NCBI GenBank assembly: GCA_914767885.1
Contig: CAJZBQ010000041.1
Span: 501,001-565,000 of the forward strand
Direction of reading: 5' to 3'
From: Blepharisma stoltei
Lineage: Eukaryota; Ciliophora; Heterotrichea; Heterotrichida; Blepharismidae
DNA length: 64,000 nucleotides
Shown here: positions 42,306 to 52,279 of the stretch, piece after piece
Layout of the letters: the number at the start of each line of letters is the position of its first letter
Numbering within the stretch: position 1 is the stretch's first letter
The notes under the pieces: model-generated
The model's input: the letters and a program-made list of their open reading frames with translations, nothing else
What the model was told of the DNA's origin: nothing
Databases searched by the model: none
Program-made: the position numbers and the translations under genes

Positions 42306-44174
42306 ATGTCAGATAAGGACACAGATTCTAAGCCGAAATTCAAAGACCTCAACATCTGCATGGAGCTCAGAAAAACTTGCAGAAAATTGAAATATTTCCA
42401 CCCAACCCCAATTCAATTAAAATCAATTCCACATGCATTAAATGGCAAAGACTTAATTTGCGCCTCTCAAACAGGGTCAGGGAAAACTTTGGCCTTTATA
42501 TTACCAATTTTGCAAAAGTTCATAGAAGAGCCTCATTCATATTTTGCTTTAATTTTGACTCCTACTAGAGAGTTAGCATTGCAGACAGCTGAAACTATAG
42601 AGACTGTAGGCAAAAAAGCTGAAGTTAAAGCAGCTTCTATAATAGGGGGACTTAGCTCCTCTGAGCAAAAAGCTATACTGAAAGAAAAGCCACACATTAT
42701 TGTAGGGACTCCTGGTAGAATAGTCGATTTTTTAGATAACACAAATTTGCTGAAATTAGAGAAAATCAAATTTTTGGTTTTCGACGAAGCTGATAGACTA
42801 TTAAGCATGGATTTCGAAAATGATATCAAAAAAATCATAGAAAAATGCCCAGAATCAAGATCGACTTATCTTTTTTCAGCCACTATGACGAGTGGAGTGA
42901 AAAAGCTAAAAAATTATTGTCTCAAAAAAGACGCAGTAAAGATAGACTTGTCTAATAATGAAACTGTTGAAACTCTTACACAAAAATTCGCATTTTTGCC
43001 GTTTAGGTTTAAAGACACATATCTCGTCCACATCATCGAACAATTTTCTAAATCTTCAATCATAATTTTTACAGCTACAAATTTAGATGCAAAAAGACTT
43101 GAAATTCTGCTGCAGCAGCTAAGCTACAAAGCCATTGCACTTTATGGGAAACTTACACAGAAAAAAAGGATAAAAGCTCTTAATAGGGTTTAAAAGCAGT
43201 TCTTACATTAAAATGGTGTGACCAATCAGCCCTACCTCTAAATACTGTAGCTGGTATCTGAAAGGAGCCAAAATATTAAAAGAAGTGAGGCGCTAATATG
43301 TGTATCGGTATAGAAAACTCCCATGGGCAAAGTTTGGTCAACCAAAGATAATAATTTTGGCGGAACCAAATGCAATTTTAGTGGGCAACTCACACACTTA
43401 TGGTACTATTTTAGGAATTAAGTATAGGGCTCTATGTCAGAGCAATGCTTAGCTAATCAGCTAAGAGCTCATTCTGGAGCAGATTTCTCCTTATGTGAAA
43501 TGGAATATAAAGTTGAAGAGTTCTCCAGAAGTGCATCAGGAGGATTTTAGACCAATGGAAAATTTTACCCAGCGCAATGCCAGGTGTTGTATTCTTGGCC
43601 TCTATTTTAGTGGTCAAATCAGAAAATTCGTCCTTTTAATTTTTCCATAGAGAGCGACCCTGCTGGAGCCGCAAGGTGGCATAAACCCTTTGAGTAAAAA
43701 GAAATAATATGTTGAACCACGTATGAACTGATGAGCAAGCAGTTGAGTATTAGGAAAGCGAATAAGGGACTTAGATGCCTGACAGTGGGCTTTTATAATT
43801 TTTAAATAACGATAACGTTTAAAAACAGTAAAAAAAATATTTTGATAGCGACTGATGTGGCAAGTAGAGGCATAGATATCCCTGAAGTTGAGCTGATAGT
43901 AAACTATGATGTCCCAACAAAAACAAAAAACTATATACATAGAGTAGGGAGAACTGCAAGAGCAGGACTGCAGGGGAATGCAATTACAATGGTAAGTCAG
44001 TATGATATACAAAATTTCCAAAGGATTGAAGAGTCTTTAGAAATAAGGATGGAGGAATATTTGATAAACCATGCAGAAGCTATGAAGCATTATGATGAAA
44101 TCACATTAGCAGAAAGTTTTGTAGCGAAAAAGATTGAAGATGAAAAAATAGATAGTGAAGATAGCGATGAATAA
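42306..44174 (+). CDS. DEAD-box RNA helicase, DDX47/Rrp3-like
   Basis: Helicase motifs in order: Q motif (PTPIQLKSIP), ASQTGSGKT (I), PTRELALQ (Ia), TPGR (Ib), DEAD (II), SAT (III). After the insertion come TDVASRGID (IV-V region) and HRVGRTARAG (VI). The tail DEKIDSEDSDE is acidic. DDX47/Rrp3 works in small-subunit rRNA processing. An R2 element (43200-43816) interrupts it after KALNR; the joined NRFKNSKKNILIATD matches the family. TA-to-TA removal leaves a one-base excess at a GGG run, best explained by an assembly homopolymer error. About 410 residues. Confidence 0.9.
43200..43816 (+). mobile_element. R2 retroposon-like insertion in the DEAD-box gene
   Basis: Flanked by GTTTAAAA(G/A)CAG (43188, 43817), one mismatch. 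The 5' end reads TTCTTACATTAAAATGGTG; the 3' tail is 'taacgataacg'. TA within each flank would allow precise removal (43191/43820). Interior not coding. Confidence 0.85.
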
Positions 44175-44254
44175 ACTTTTGGACAGATTTAGCATTAATT
44201 ATCTAAAATAAAGCATGAGCGAATATTAAATTATTCATATTAGATCATCTCGGG

Positions 44255-45023
44255 ATGGAAGATTTTCATGATTGGTCTGATTCAGCCTATCGTAGTTTAA
44301 GTCGCCTAGAAGTCATTATTAAGAATTCGGAAAAGAATAGCAAAGAAAGCTCTCAGGAGTTTTTTGCAGAATGCGAAAAAGAAATATTGTATATTAAATA
44401 AATAAAGCAAATATATTATATTTTATTTTATAATAAACTACTTATGGCAGTAAAATATAAGAAAAATTGAATTAAATTTAGAATATTGTGAGCAGTCAAT
44501 CCATGAAATAAATAGTCCAAATAAAGAAGTGTGCAAAATTAAATATAATGAATTATCAGACAAATTAAACCGCTGCAAAGCAGAACTTGAATTTAAAAAT
44601 CAAAATAAAAGAAACTTATTTGGAAACAGACTTGAAGAAAATAAGGAAAACGAAAAGCAAGATTTGTCCAATGTAAGTGCACAAGAATTAATTACTAAGG
44701 GTTATAGGCTGTATCAAGAAGCTGAAGAAAGAATGCTAGGGATATATGGAAAAACAGAAGAAATCAAGTCTGTAGCTAGTGCAATTGAAGCAGGATTATA
44801 TGAGCAGGAACAGAAAATAGATAAAATCGGGGATGAAGTAAACGATTTGAGAGGAGTCCTTAGAAGAACTGATAAGATCATGAATCAAATATATCGTAGA
44901 TATTTGACAGATAAATGCATACTTTGCTTGATTATTACTATTTTGATTGTACTTGTCACAATTATCATTTATGGAATTGCTAATGGCAAAAGTTTAGGCT
45001 TTCCAAATGATACTATGAAATAA
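44255..45023 (+). CDS. Qb-SNARE, NPSN-like (copy 1)
   Basis: 231 residues after removal of the 73-bp IES 44385-44457. N-terminal helices are followed by a SNARE coil (QEAEERMLGIYGKTEEIKS..DKIGDEVNDLRG) with a central Gln layer and a C-terminal membrane anchor (CLIITILIVLVTIIIYGI). The junction RRYLTDKCILCLI parallels the RQVATDKCIM.. end of plant NPSN11. NPSN proteins act in plasma-membrane or cell-plate fusion. The restored region CEKEIRKIELNLEYCEQ aligns residue for residue with copy 2, independently confirming the IES. Tandem duplicate of 45239-45946, 215 nt apart. Confidence 0.85.
44385..44457. mobile_element. Short IES (73 bp)
   Basis: AT-rich, TA-bounded (44385, 44458), absent from the paralog. 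Removing it restores frame and alignment with copy 2. Confidence 0.9.
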
Positions 45024-45238
45024 CTTAATCAGATATTTAGCTATAGAAGTAGTTAAAAATCCACAAATATGTGTATTTCCTCTATTTCTTTTTACTAAAA
45101 TATTATTTAAATAATCCGATAATATATATTATTTAAAATTAAATTATTCGAGCATCGTTAAATAACACCTATCTTGTGAAAAATATAAATATTTTAGAGG
45201 CTTATGCAATTTTAATTACTTATAGGATACTCGAAAGA

Positions 45239-45946
45239 ATGGAAGATTTTCAGCATTATTCCGACAGCTCCAGCAAGCGTTTAGATCGCCTTGAAGGCAA
45301 CATTAAGAAGCTTGAGGATGCTCCAGTTCCCAGCGTTCCTCGTATTATAACAGAGTGCGATAATGAAATAAAACGAATCCGCAATGATTTTGAAGCCTGC
45401 GAACAAGCAATCTCAGAATGTGATGGCCCAGACAGACAAGAATGCAAAAAAAAGCTAGCAGAACTTAACGACCGATTTGACCGCTGCCGAGCTGAACTGG
45501 AATTTAAACGTCAAAGCGGGAGCCAAAAAGCATTGTTCGGCAATGCGCTTGAAATTGATGGCCCAAAACAAGAAGCAAAGCAAAACCTCTCGCAGATGAG
45601 CGCTCAACAAGTGATTTCTAGAGGAGACGTACTATATCAAGAAGCTGAAGAAAGAATGCAAAGAGCTTTTGGGGTCACTGAACAATCAAAGCAAGTTGCA
45701 GGAGCTATTGAAGTCGAATTAAACCAGCAAGAGCAGCAAATAGGAAGGGTCGAAGATAAAACACAAGACCTGAGAGGGCACTTAAGAAGAGCTAACAAAA
45801 TAATGGACCAAATATACAGAAGATACCTGACTGACAAATGCATTTTATGCTTGATCATTTGTGTCATGATAGTCTTGGTGGTTATTATTATATATGGAGC
45901 AGTCGGTGGGAAAGATTTAGGGAGTCCTTCAGATAGTGTGAAATAA
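45239..45946 (+). CDS. Qb-SNARE, NPSN-like (copy 2)
   Basis: 235 residues. ATG 45239 was chosen because it gives the same MEDF start as copy 1; the frame stays open to 45176. The N-terminal helical part (RIITECDNEIKRIRNDFEAC), a SNARE motif (LYQEAEERMQRAFGVTEQSK..EQQIGRVEDKTQDLRG) and the tail anchor CLIICVMIVLVVIIIYGAV match copy 1. No IES. Its Glu/Gln-rich linker is longer. Likely a vesicle-fusion SNARE, and the less interrupted of the two genes. Confidence 0.88.
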   Translation: MEDFQHYSDSSSKRLDRLEGNIKKLEDAPVPSVPRIITECDNEIKRIRNDFEACEQAISECDGPDRQECKKKLAELNDRFDRCRAELEFKRQSGSQKALFGNALEIDGPKQEAKQNLSQMSAQQVISRGDVLYQEAEERMQRAFGVTEQSKQVAGAIEVELNQQEQQIGRVEDKTQDLRGHLRRANKIMDQIYRRYLTDKCILCLIICVMIVLVVIIIYGAVGGKDLGSPSDSVK

Positions 45947-46168
45947 ATAATTTCAGAAAATAAATTAATTACTCTAGTTTTTGAGACTCTCTTCTAATCA
46001 GATCATCTGTGCAGGCGAAGAAATAAAATTAAAAGATGAACTAGAATTATGCTAAATTACTTCCACCTTCTAAGAGGCTTTTCTTTATAGATCAAAGTAA
46101 TAGAATTATTTATTTTAGTTGAGGTTCTAATATGGGATCTATTTTGAGAAATGCCTTTAATTAAAATA

Positions 46169-46483
46169 TTAAAAATTTAATAATTTTTTTGTGTAAAGAA
46201 TTAATATATCTATGAAAAAGCTTGGGATCAGATCATCTAAAAGCTCAGTGGTGATATTCTGATAGTCAAATGATAAAAATTTAACTGAGTTTCCTCTGAT
46301 GAAACATTTTTCGACGCCTACTAGATGTGGGTCTTCAGTTGTTACATCTGTGATATTCATGTTTAGGTTTGTGTCGATATAGTGCAATTTTCCTGATAAT
46401 TCGATATTATTTTTTAGAGTGATGGTAATTCTGGTGTCTCTTTCAGCTATTGTTTTAAAGAGTGGGTGAAATTGCACAGACAT
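46169..46483 (-). CDS. LSM2: U6 snRNA-associated Sm-like protein LSm2
   Basis: 104 residues with Sm1 (ITITLKNNIELSGKLHYIDTNLNMNI) and Sm2 (VEKCFIRGNSVKFL) motifs. FIRG and the 'DPHLVGVEKC' spacing match LSm2. LSm2-8 binds the U6 3' end and LSm1-7 acts in mRNA decay. The last 20 residues are hydrophobic and unusual (PSFFIDILILYTKKLL), which may mean the true C-terminus has been altered by a local insertion. Convergent with the SNARE pair. Confidence 0.9.
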   Translation of the reverse strand: MSVQFHPLFKTIAERDTRITITLKNNIELSGKLHYIDTNLNMNITDVTTEDPHLVGVEKCFIRGNSVKFLSFDYQNITTELLDDLIPSFFIDILILYTKKLLNF

Positions 46484-46609
46484 GATTATATTGAATGTTT
46501 AAGTATAAAGTATATATAAATATTTTAAATTGTTTCAGAATAAGACTCTTATTGCTATTGCTTCATTTATATATTTTAATTATATAATAGTTTTATAGAC
46601 CCCTTTAAT

Positions 46610-46966
46610 ATGGAAGACAATAGCAATTGGAAAAGAAAAGCCCCAGAAGAAGTTTCTCCTGCCAAGCTTTTAAGAGCTCAAACCTCAGAAAACGATCAAA
46701 GTACTCGAGAAAAATTGGAAGCAATAATCAAAGAAAATCAGCGTCTTCAAACTGAAAACGATAATTTATCAAGAGAATTGGCAGAGAAAAAGGTAAAACT
46801 TATATAGAGAGAGCTCGAAGTGCTTCAAAGAGAGCATTCAAGTGATTCAATGGTAATAGATGAGCAAGTTAGCGAGCTTCAAATACAATATGATATTGAA
46901 GTTAGGAAATTTAAAGAAGAAATGATCAAGATGTTTGATGACTTTGAACCTCATATCAAAGTTTAG
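46610..46966 (+). CDS. Small coiled-coil protein with 15-nt intron
   Basis: 113 residues after splicing out 46793-46807. A basic N-terminal motif (NWKRKAPEEVSPAKLLR) resembles an NLS, followed by a leucine-zipper-like coil (LEAIIKENQRLQTENDNL). The end is acidic. A nuclear coiled-coil protein by composition; divergent from LSM2 by 127 nt. Confidence 0.7.
46793..46807 (+). other. 15-nt intron
   Basis: GTAAAACTTATATAG. It contains the in-frame TAG; the frame continues as EKKRELEVLQ. Confidence 0.9.
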
Positions 46967-47357
46967 GTGAAAATAATTAAGCATGACATTAAAATAAAAT
47001 ATTTAAGAATATTCTCAATTTTACAATATAATTAAACTAGCTTCGATTGATTTGCGATTATAAAACACTTTTAATGCATATTTAATTTAAATATTAGAAC
47101 CTAATATTAGTATCGATTATTAACACAAGAATTTTATTATAGAATTGATCTAATCTATTAGCCTAATCTAATTATAATAATTCGGCTGGTTTTGTTAATA
47201 AATGGTTATCCATAAAGTCACACATGCTTTAAACAATACTCAAGAAAGCAAAGGGCTTAATATGTTTGCTAAGAGGTTTCAAAAAACATGGAAATTCCTC
47301 GAGTTTAAGGCATTTTGTGAAGATCTGTTAACTATCATTCATAGCTAAAAAAATAAA
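46967..47357. other. Intergenic spacer
   Basis: AT-rich; a weak frame near 47202-47347 has no supporting features. No element ends recognised. Confidence 0.5.
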
Positions 47358-50300
47358 ATGGAAGATACTGTTGACGATGTATTCCGATTAGAATCAGAAA
47401 TTAAAAATCTCAAATTCGCATTGAGTATTATAGAGGGGAAATTACAAGACCCATTTATAGAACGCAGAGCTTCGTCTACAAATAATAAAAGAAATCCAAG
47501 CGAAGACATTAATGAAATAACGATGACCCCCATCAATCTTCATGTCTATTGCAACAAAAATCCAATTTTTTAATATAAAATTTTATATATAAAAAAATAT
47601 AATAATTTTCATGTCTCTTGCAACAAATTATATACATTAAAATGGTGGCACGTGCCAACCTGCCCTCTTGGCACAGCAGTTCAGACCTTATGGCTACAGC
47701 GAACTGGGACGGACTCCGAACCGAGAATCAGACTCAGGCTCAGAAGCGTGTATCCGGGTAGGCTTTGGCTGCTTTCCTGTGTTTGGAAATGGAGATGCTC
47801 AACAACATCCTTGGATCCGAGGACCAATGGGTATTCCTCTAACGAGAAACTGGGGTTTCAGCCCAGGCCACAGGGGAACAGTCTTTTTCCTGTAGCTGCC
47901 GAAGAAAGGCACTTTGACACCCAATAGACTCCAAGAGCTGATCCTTGGAATCAAGCTACTCCAATCGCCCGTAGCAGGGCGCAGAAATCCATAAGCCGCC
48001 CACTCAAGACTGAACTCCCAAGGCAAGGAGGAGACAGAAGGTACCGGAAGGGCACTCGTAAGAGGGATAGATCCTCTGGGCTGGAGTCGAAAAGCAGTAG
48101 AACTTTCCGTACGGGAGGTCTTTAATTACTGTGTCATCAATATGGCTAGCGCCTGTCTGTAATAATCTTAATCCTAATCCTCTTGCAACAAATTTTCGAT
48201 GCGCATCTTAAAATTTTTCCGTACTTTTTAGCTAGGTAAGTTTAATAAAATGGCGAGCGATGACAATAACCGTCCAAATCTCGATGAGAAGGCCATTGAC
48301 ACACCTACAGTAGCGCTGTTTTATGGTTTTTTTGAGAAGCTCACCTAGAGAAAAATGCTTTAATTTTTTCTATAAAAAATGTTGTGTTGTAGTGGGCATG
48401 AAGATTTTTTCGAAAAACTTTTGTTGCAGTAGACATGAAGATTGAAGGGGGGGGTCATCGTTAATTGCTTTATTTGCAGATCGGGAAAGCGAATTAAAAG
48501 CTTGTATTGAAATCGCAAATAATTTACTTAACACAACAGAAAAATCAATCATATTAATAAAAAACCAGAAGGAAGATAGCAAAATCCACAAAGAAATTCT
48601 CTACCAAGAAAACCAAAAAATGAAAACTCAATTATCAAAAACAGCCAAAAAATTTGAACAAACTAGTTCTGCTTTATTTTTATCTGAAGAACAATTACAA
48701 GTTCTTAATGCAGAATATCAAAAAATTCTTTCAGAATGCAACAAACTCAAAGAAATGCCAATTTCACTTGAGGATGAAATAATTAATCTAAAAACATTTT
48801 TTCGAGAACAATTTGAAAGCATGTATAAAGAAATAGTAGGTCTTGAAAAGAAAAATAAAGAAATTGCTGATGAATACCAAAAATTGGGTGCAGGTTCAAG
48901 AATCGTGCAATTTTGATTGGAGAAAATTTGATAATAAATTTTAAATATTGTGTCATTTGATTGAATTTTAACAGTTCTTTTCGGTTAAATGCCTCTTATC
49001 AAGAATTTCGATCAAAGTTCCCGAGGTAATGCCCCTCAATAAAATAAATGATCATTTGGCATGTAGCCAAAATTGGAAATGCTTTACGATGAAAAGTGTG
49101 AAAAATTAAATAATTTAAAAAAAAAATACGAAAAGTGCAGTGAAAAGTGTAGTTTGCTCGAAAATGACATATTGGAATATAGCAACGAATTGATGGATAA
49201 GGAACAAAAATATGGCGAAATGATGGTAACCAACGAAAAACTAAGAATTCAGGTGGAAAAGCTTGAAGAAGACCTTTCAATATTAGAAAATGTAAGAGTA
49301 AAAGCCACTGAGCCCAAAAATAATGAGAAGAGCATTTCTCTTTCTTCAGAGCTAGATATCATAGATGAAGAACAATTATTTTACAAAAATAGAAAGAAAT
49401 CTGACTCCCCTCCCCCCTTTAAATTGGAACTAAAAAATTTTGTTCCAATTTAAAGGGGGGTTAATTTTATTTTTTAAAAAAAAATATCAATATAAAATGT
49501 TTTATAAAAAAAAATTATATATAAAAATTTAAAAAAAAAAAAAAATTCAAAAACTTATCGAATTAGATCTATAAATTTGTTTAATAAAATGCTATTTACT
49601 CTTTATCCTTTAAAACAAAGCAAGATATAACTAAATTTTCATTATTAGTTAATACGCCACTATTAATTGGTATCAAAATTATTTACACAAAAAAATTATT
49701 ATTTTTATTGATAAAAAAATTAAAAAAAAAAAATTTAAGAAAATTTATCGATCAAAGTGCTAATTTTGTTTAAATAAGATATTATTTATACTCTATTCTT
49801 TAAAATAAAGCAAGAAATAAGTAAATTTTGAAATTTTATAAAGAATTCCTATTGAATTTATATCAAACTATCCAAATAAAAAATATCATTTTTATCAAAA
49901 AAAAAACAAAAATTATTTTTGAAAATTTTTAAAACAAAAATTAATTTTTTTTTAAAATTTAGCAATTAAGGATAATAAATTTATTTAAATAAGATGTTCT
50001 TTATACTTTTTTCTTTAAAAAAGAGCAAGATATAACTAAATTTTTAATTTTAGTTAAGAAAAAACATTTAACTTATATCAAAACTTTTTAGATAAAAAAT
50101 TATATATAATGTTTTATTATAAAATTAAATTTTGTCCAATTTAAAGGGGGGGTTAATTTACCAAAAAAGTGGAATTTTACCGATATTTTGTTCCAATTTA
50201 AAGGGGGGGGGAGTGAGATTAAGCAAATAAGTATCATGCTAGATGATGATACAGAAGCATCAGAAACCCCACAGGTAAATACGCCTAAAGCACTTACCAT

Positions 50301-50628
50301 TTTATCAAGCCAAACCTTAAAGTCAGATCAACTGGCCAAAGATTCAAAAATTATTACAAATATAAACTCCATTCTATTAAAACCTCAAAATTCCTGTGAA
50401 TTTGCTGGTCGAAAAGAGCCTGCTGAAGAATATTTCATTCTCTCTACTCAAGCAGTCAAACTAAATCTTTCATACATGGATGCTATTTGTATCATTCCTC
50501 CTAAAGATTTATATCGCAAAGCCTTGAAAGAGAACGTCCCATTCCATACATGACATCAATGGATTGAGAAGCAGTTATACTCAGCATATATACAATTAAA
50601 ATTCGCAAGAAGTTATAAAAATATTTAG
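47358..50628 (+). CDS. Coiled-coil protein spanning three large insertions
   Basis: ATG 47358; segments removed at 47518-48461, about 48875-49063 and 49390-50219; stop TAG 50626-50628. About 435 residues. The first junction reads NEIIALFADRESELKAC, the third FYKNKQISIMLDDD; both are TA-to-TA and in frame. The N-terminal 330 residues are coiled coil (LKNLKFALSIIEGKL, LEKKNKEIADEYQK, LLENDILEYSNEL). The C-terminal 120 are mixed, ending in a Trp-rich helix (HTWHQWIEKQ, TGA as Trp). No family recognised. The middle junction uses an 8-bp repeat AAAATTGG, since the TA-TA product would carry TAG. Confidence 0.7.
47518..48461. mobile_element. TIR element / IES (944 bp) with a nested R2
   Basis: The ends are TAACGATGACCCCC..ATCAATCTTCATGTCTA and the exact inverse (to TA 48462), about 40 bp of TIR. 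The R2 element 47630-48179 sits inside. A 32-codon frame (MASDDNNRPNLDEKAI, 48250-48348) lies to the right, its role unknown. Confidence 0.88.
47630..48179 (+). mobile_element. R2 retroposon-like insertion nested in a TIR element (550 bp)
   Basis: 15-bp duplication CTCTTGCAACAAATT (47615, 48180). The 5' end ATATACATTAAAATGGTGGC matches R2; the 3' tail is (TAATCC)n. Being nested, it is lost with its host. Confidence 0.88.
48875..49063. mobile_element. C-family-like IES (189 bp)
   Basis: Flanked by 13-bp near-repeats TACCAAAAATTGG / TAGCCAAAATTGG. It contains 'ttcggttaaatgcc' and related C-family pieces. Length is a multiple of three, but TA-TA removal leaves TAG; a cut within AAAATTGG gives DEYQKLEMLYDEK. 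Confidence 0.6.
49390..50219. mobile_element. M1 element (830 bp)
   Basis: The left M1 motif CCCTTTAAATTGGAAC plus its inverse lies at 49405-49460, direct copies at about 50126-50150 and 50188-50210. TA 49390 and TA 50220 are frame-exact boundaries. The interior includes three similar about 200-bp AT blocks (49560, 49755, 49975), i.e. internal tandem duplication. Confidence 0.85.
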
Positions 50629-50644
50629 ATTATTAATTTTAATT

Positions 50645-52120
50645 TTAGGACAATTTCAACTTACTCCCCCCCCCATCCTTGATCGAACGATTGACTGTAA
50701 AAATTCCTAAAAATTGGGGAAATTAACCCCCATCCTTGATCGAACGATTTTCATATCATGCAAATTTTTATATATATAAAAGCATAATTTATATCAAAAG
50801 CTTGCGAAGATGAACATAATGAAGTTGTTTTCAGAGACTTTGAGACGACAGAAAGCTTCGGAATCAACCATTCGTAGTGATTTAGTCATCAATCTAGGCT
50901 TAAAAACTCAATAATCTAATAAAATAGAGATTCTTTAAAATTTAAAAAAAAAATTTAATTTAATAAAGAACAAAATTAAAATTTATACAGTTTAAAGGGG
51001 TAACTAATAAATTAAAAATAAAAAAATTGGTATTTTTATGAAATTAATTCAATTTTTTGTAGTAAAAAAAATTATTAAATACTCTTAACCCTCTTATTTA
51101 AAAGTAAATAAATAAAAATATATATATATATTTTTTATTTTATATATATAAATTTTTTTTTTCCCCCAAAAAATTTTTTTTTTAACCCCCATCCTTGATC
51201 GAACGATGGCGAGTCGTTCGATCAAGGATGGGGGGGGAGTTAGGAAGTTTCACTCCTTTTATTTGCTTAATTTTTTTATTTGCATCGCATAGCTGTTTCT
51301 TCGACTTGATTTCAATGAACCCATTAACATCAGTTTTTAGAGAACAACTACCTCTTCCTCTTTCTGTGGATTCTTTCATTTTCAGAATTTTTAATCGCCT
51401 TCTATGGTTTTCATACAAATCTGGCTTCTTCTTGTAATGTAAATTTGGTGTTAGTTCAAGAAAAGATTCTTTGTCTTTGAAACTGTAATTTTCCAATGAA
51501 ATATGTTTTGGCACTGATTTTACTGATTTTGAGTGGAACTTTTCAAGGGCTTTTGACTCATAACTGTCTTCAAGATCAGAATGTGGGCTTTTTATTTTTG
51601 GGCAAACTGGTGATAAAGGCTTTAGGGATTTTTCTGTAGGCTTGCCATTCAAAATTTTATAAAAATCAATAGGAGATAGCATTTGTTTATTTCTCCATAT
51701 TTTTGGTGATAAGTCAATTTTCTGAGAGTTAATAGGTGTATCTATTTGAGTGCTTTCATCTTTGAAATTACTCATAAATGATTGCTTATATAATGAGGCT
51801 ATATCCTCATTAATAGTTTTATCATTTATTTCTTCATAGAAAGTTTCTTGATCCTGCATATATCGAGCTTTTCTTGTATTTTTTTTCCTTGAGTCTTGTC
51901 GGTACGAAATAGGATTTTCTTGGCTTTTGTTAAGAAGCTCATTTAAATATTCTTTTCATGCATTTCTATATTTTATAATAGATTTATCCTCAATCTCTTT
52001 TGATTGATCAAATTTTTTTTCCCTTTGATTTGCGGATTTTATTGTCACACTGATTATTTCTGGATTTTGGAGCTTAGCTTCCGAAGGCTTTGGGGTCCTT
52101 GGAGTTCGAGAGTAGATCAT
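50645..52120 (-). CDS. Hypothetical basic protein, 298 residues
   Basis: ATG 52120; M3 element 50662-51240 removed; stop TAA 50645. CDS 897 nt. The N-terminus has Thr/Pro-rich RTPRTPKPSEAK; further on are SPKIWRNKQMLSP, SPVCPKIKSPHSD and a basic end (KKLKQIKGVKLPKLKLS). One TGA (NAWKEYL) is Trp. It has many SP/TP sites, so possibly a cell-cycle kinase substrate; no domain. Convergent with 47358-50628, 17 nt between stops. Confidence 0.7.
50662..51240. mobile_element. M3 element (579 bp), empty of retroposon
   Basis: The left end is TACTCCCCCCCCCATCCTTG with motif ATCCTTGATCGAACGAT, repeated directly about 60 bp later. At the right an inverted pair (51187-51230) ends in GGGGGGGGAGT before TA 51241. 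The site 'cagaaagcttcggaatcaacc' at 50849 is the empty form of the insertion site filled in 52280-53246. Confidence 0.9.
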
Positions 52121-52279
52121 TTCTTAAATAATGCAAAAGTTGAAATGGCGAAATTATTATTATTTCAAAAAGCGTTAACGCTTTCAATAGTCTTTTCTTC
52201 AAAAGTCAATCATTTAAATGAAAAATGCAAATATAAAGATTCTTACTTTATTAAAACCTTTTTTGAGAGGTAAATTGCT

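Noticed and set aside
47652..47927. Open frames of 75-91 codons in the R2 element
   Set aside because: Several overlap in different frames in GC-rich repeat DNA; none is shared with other R2 copies that I can see.
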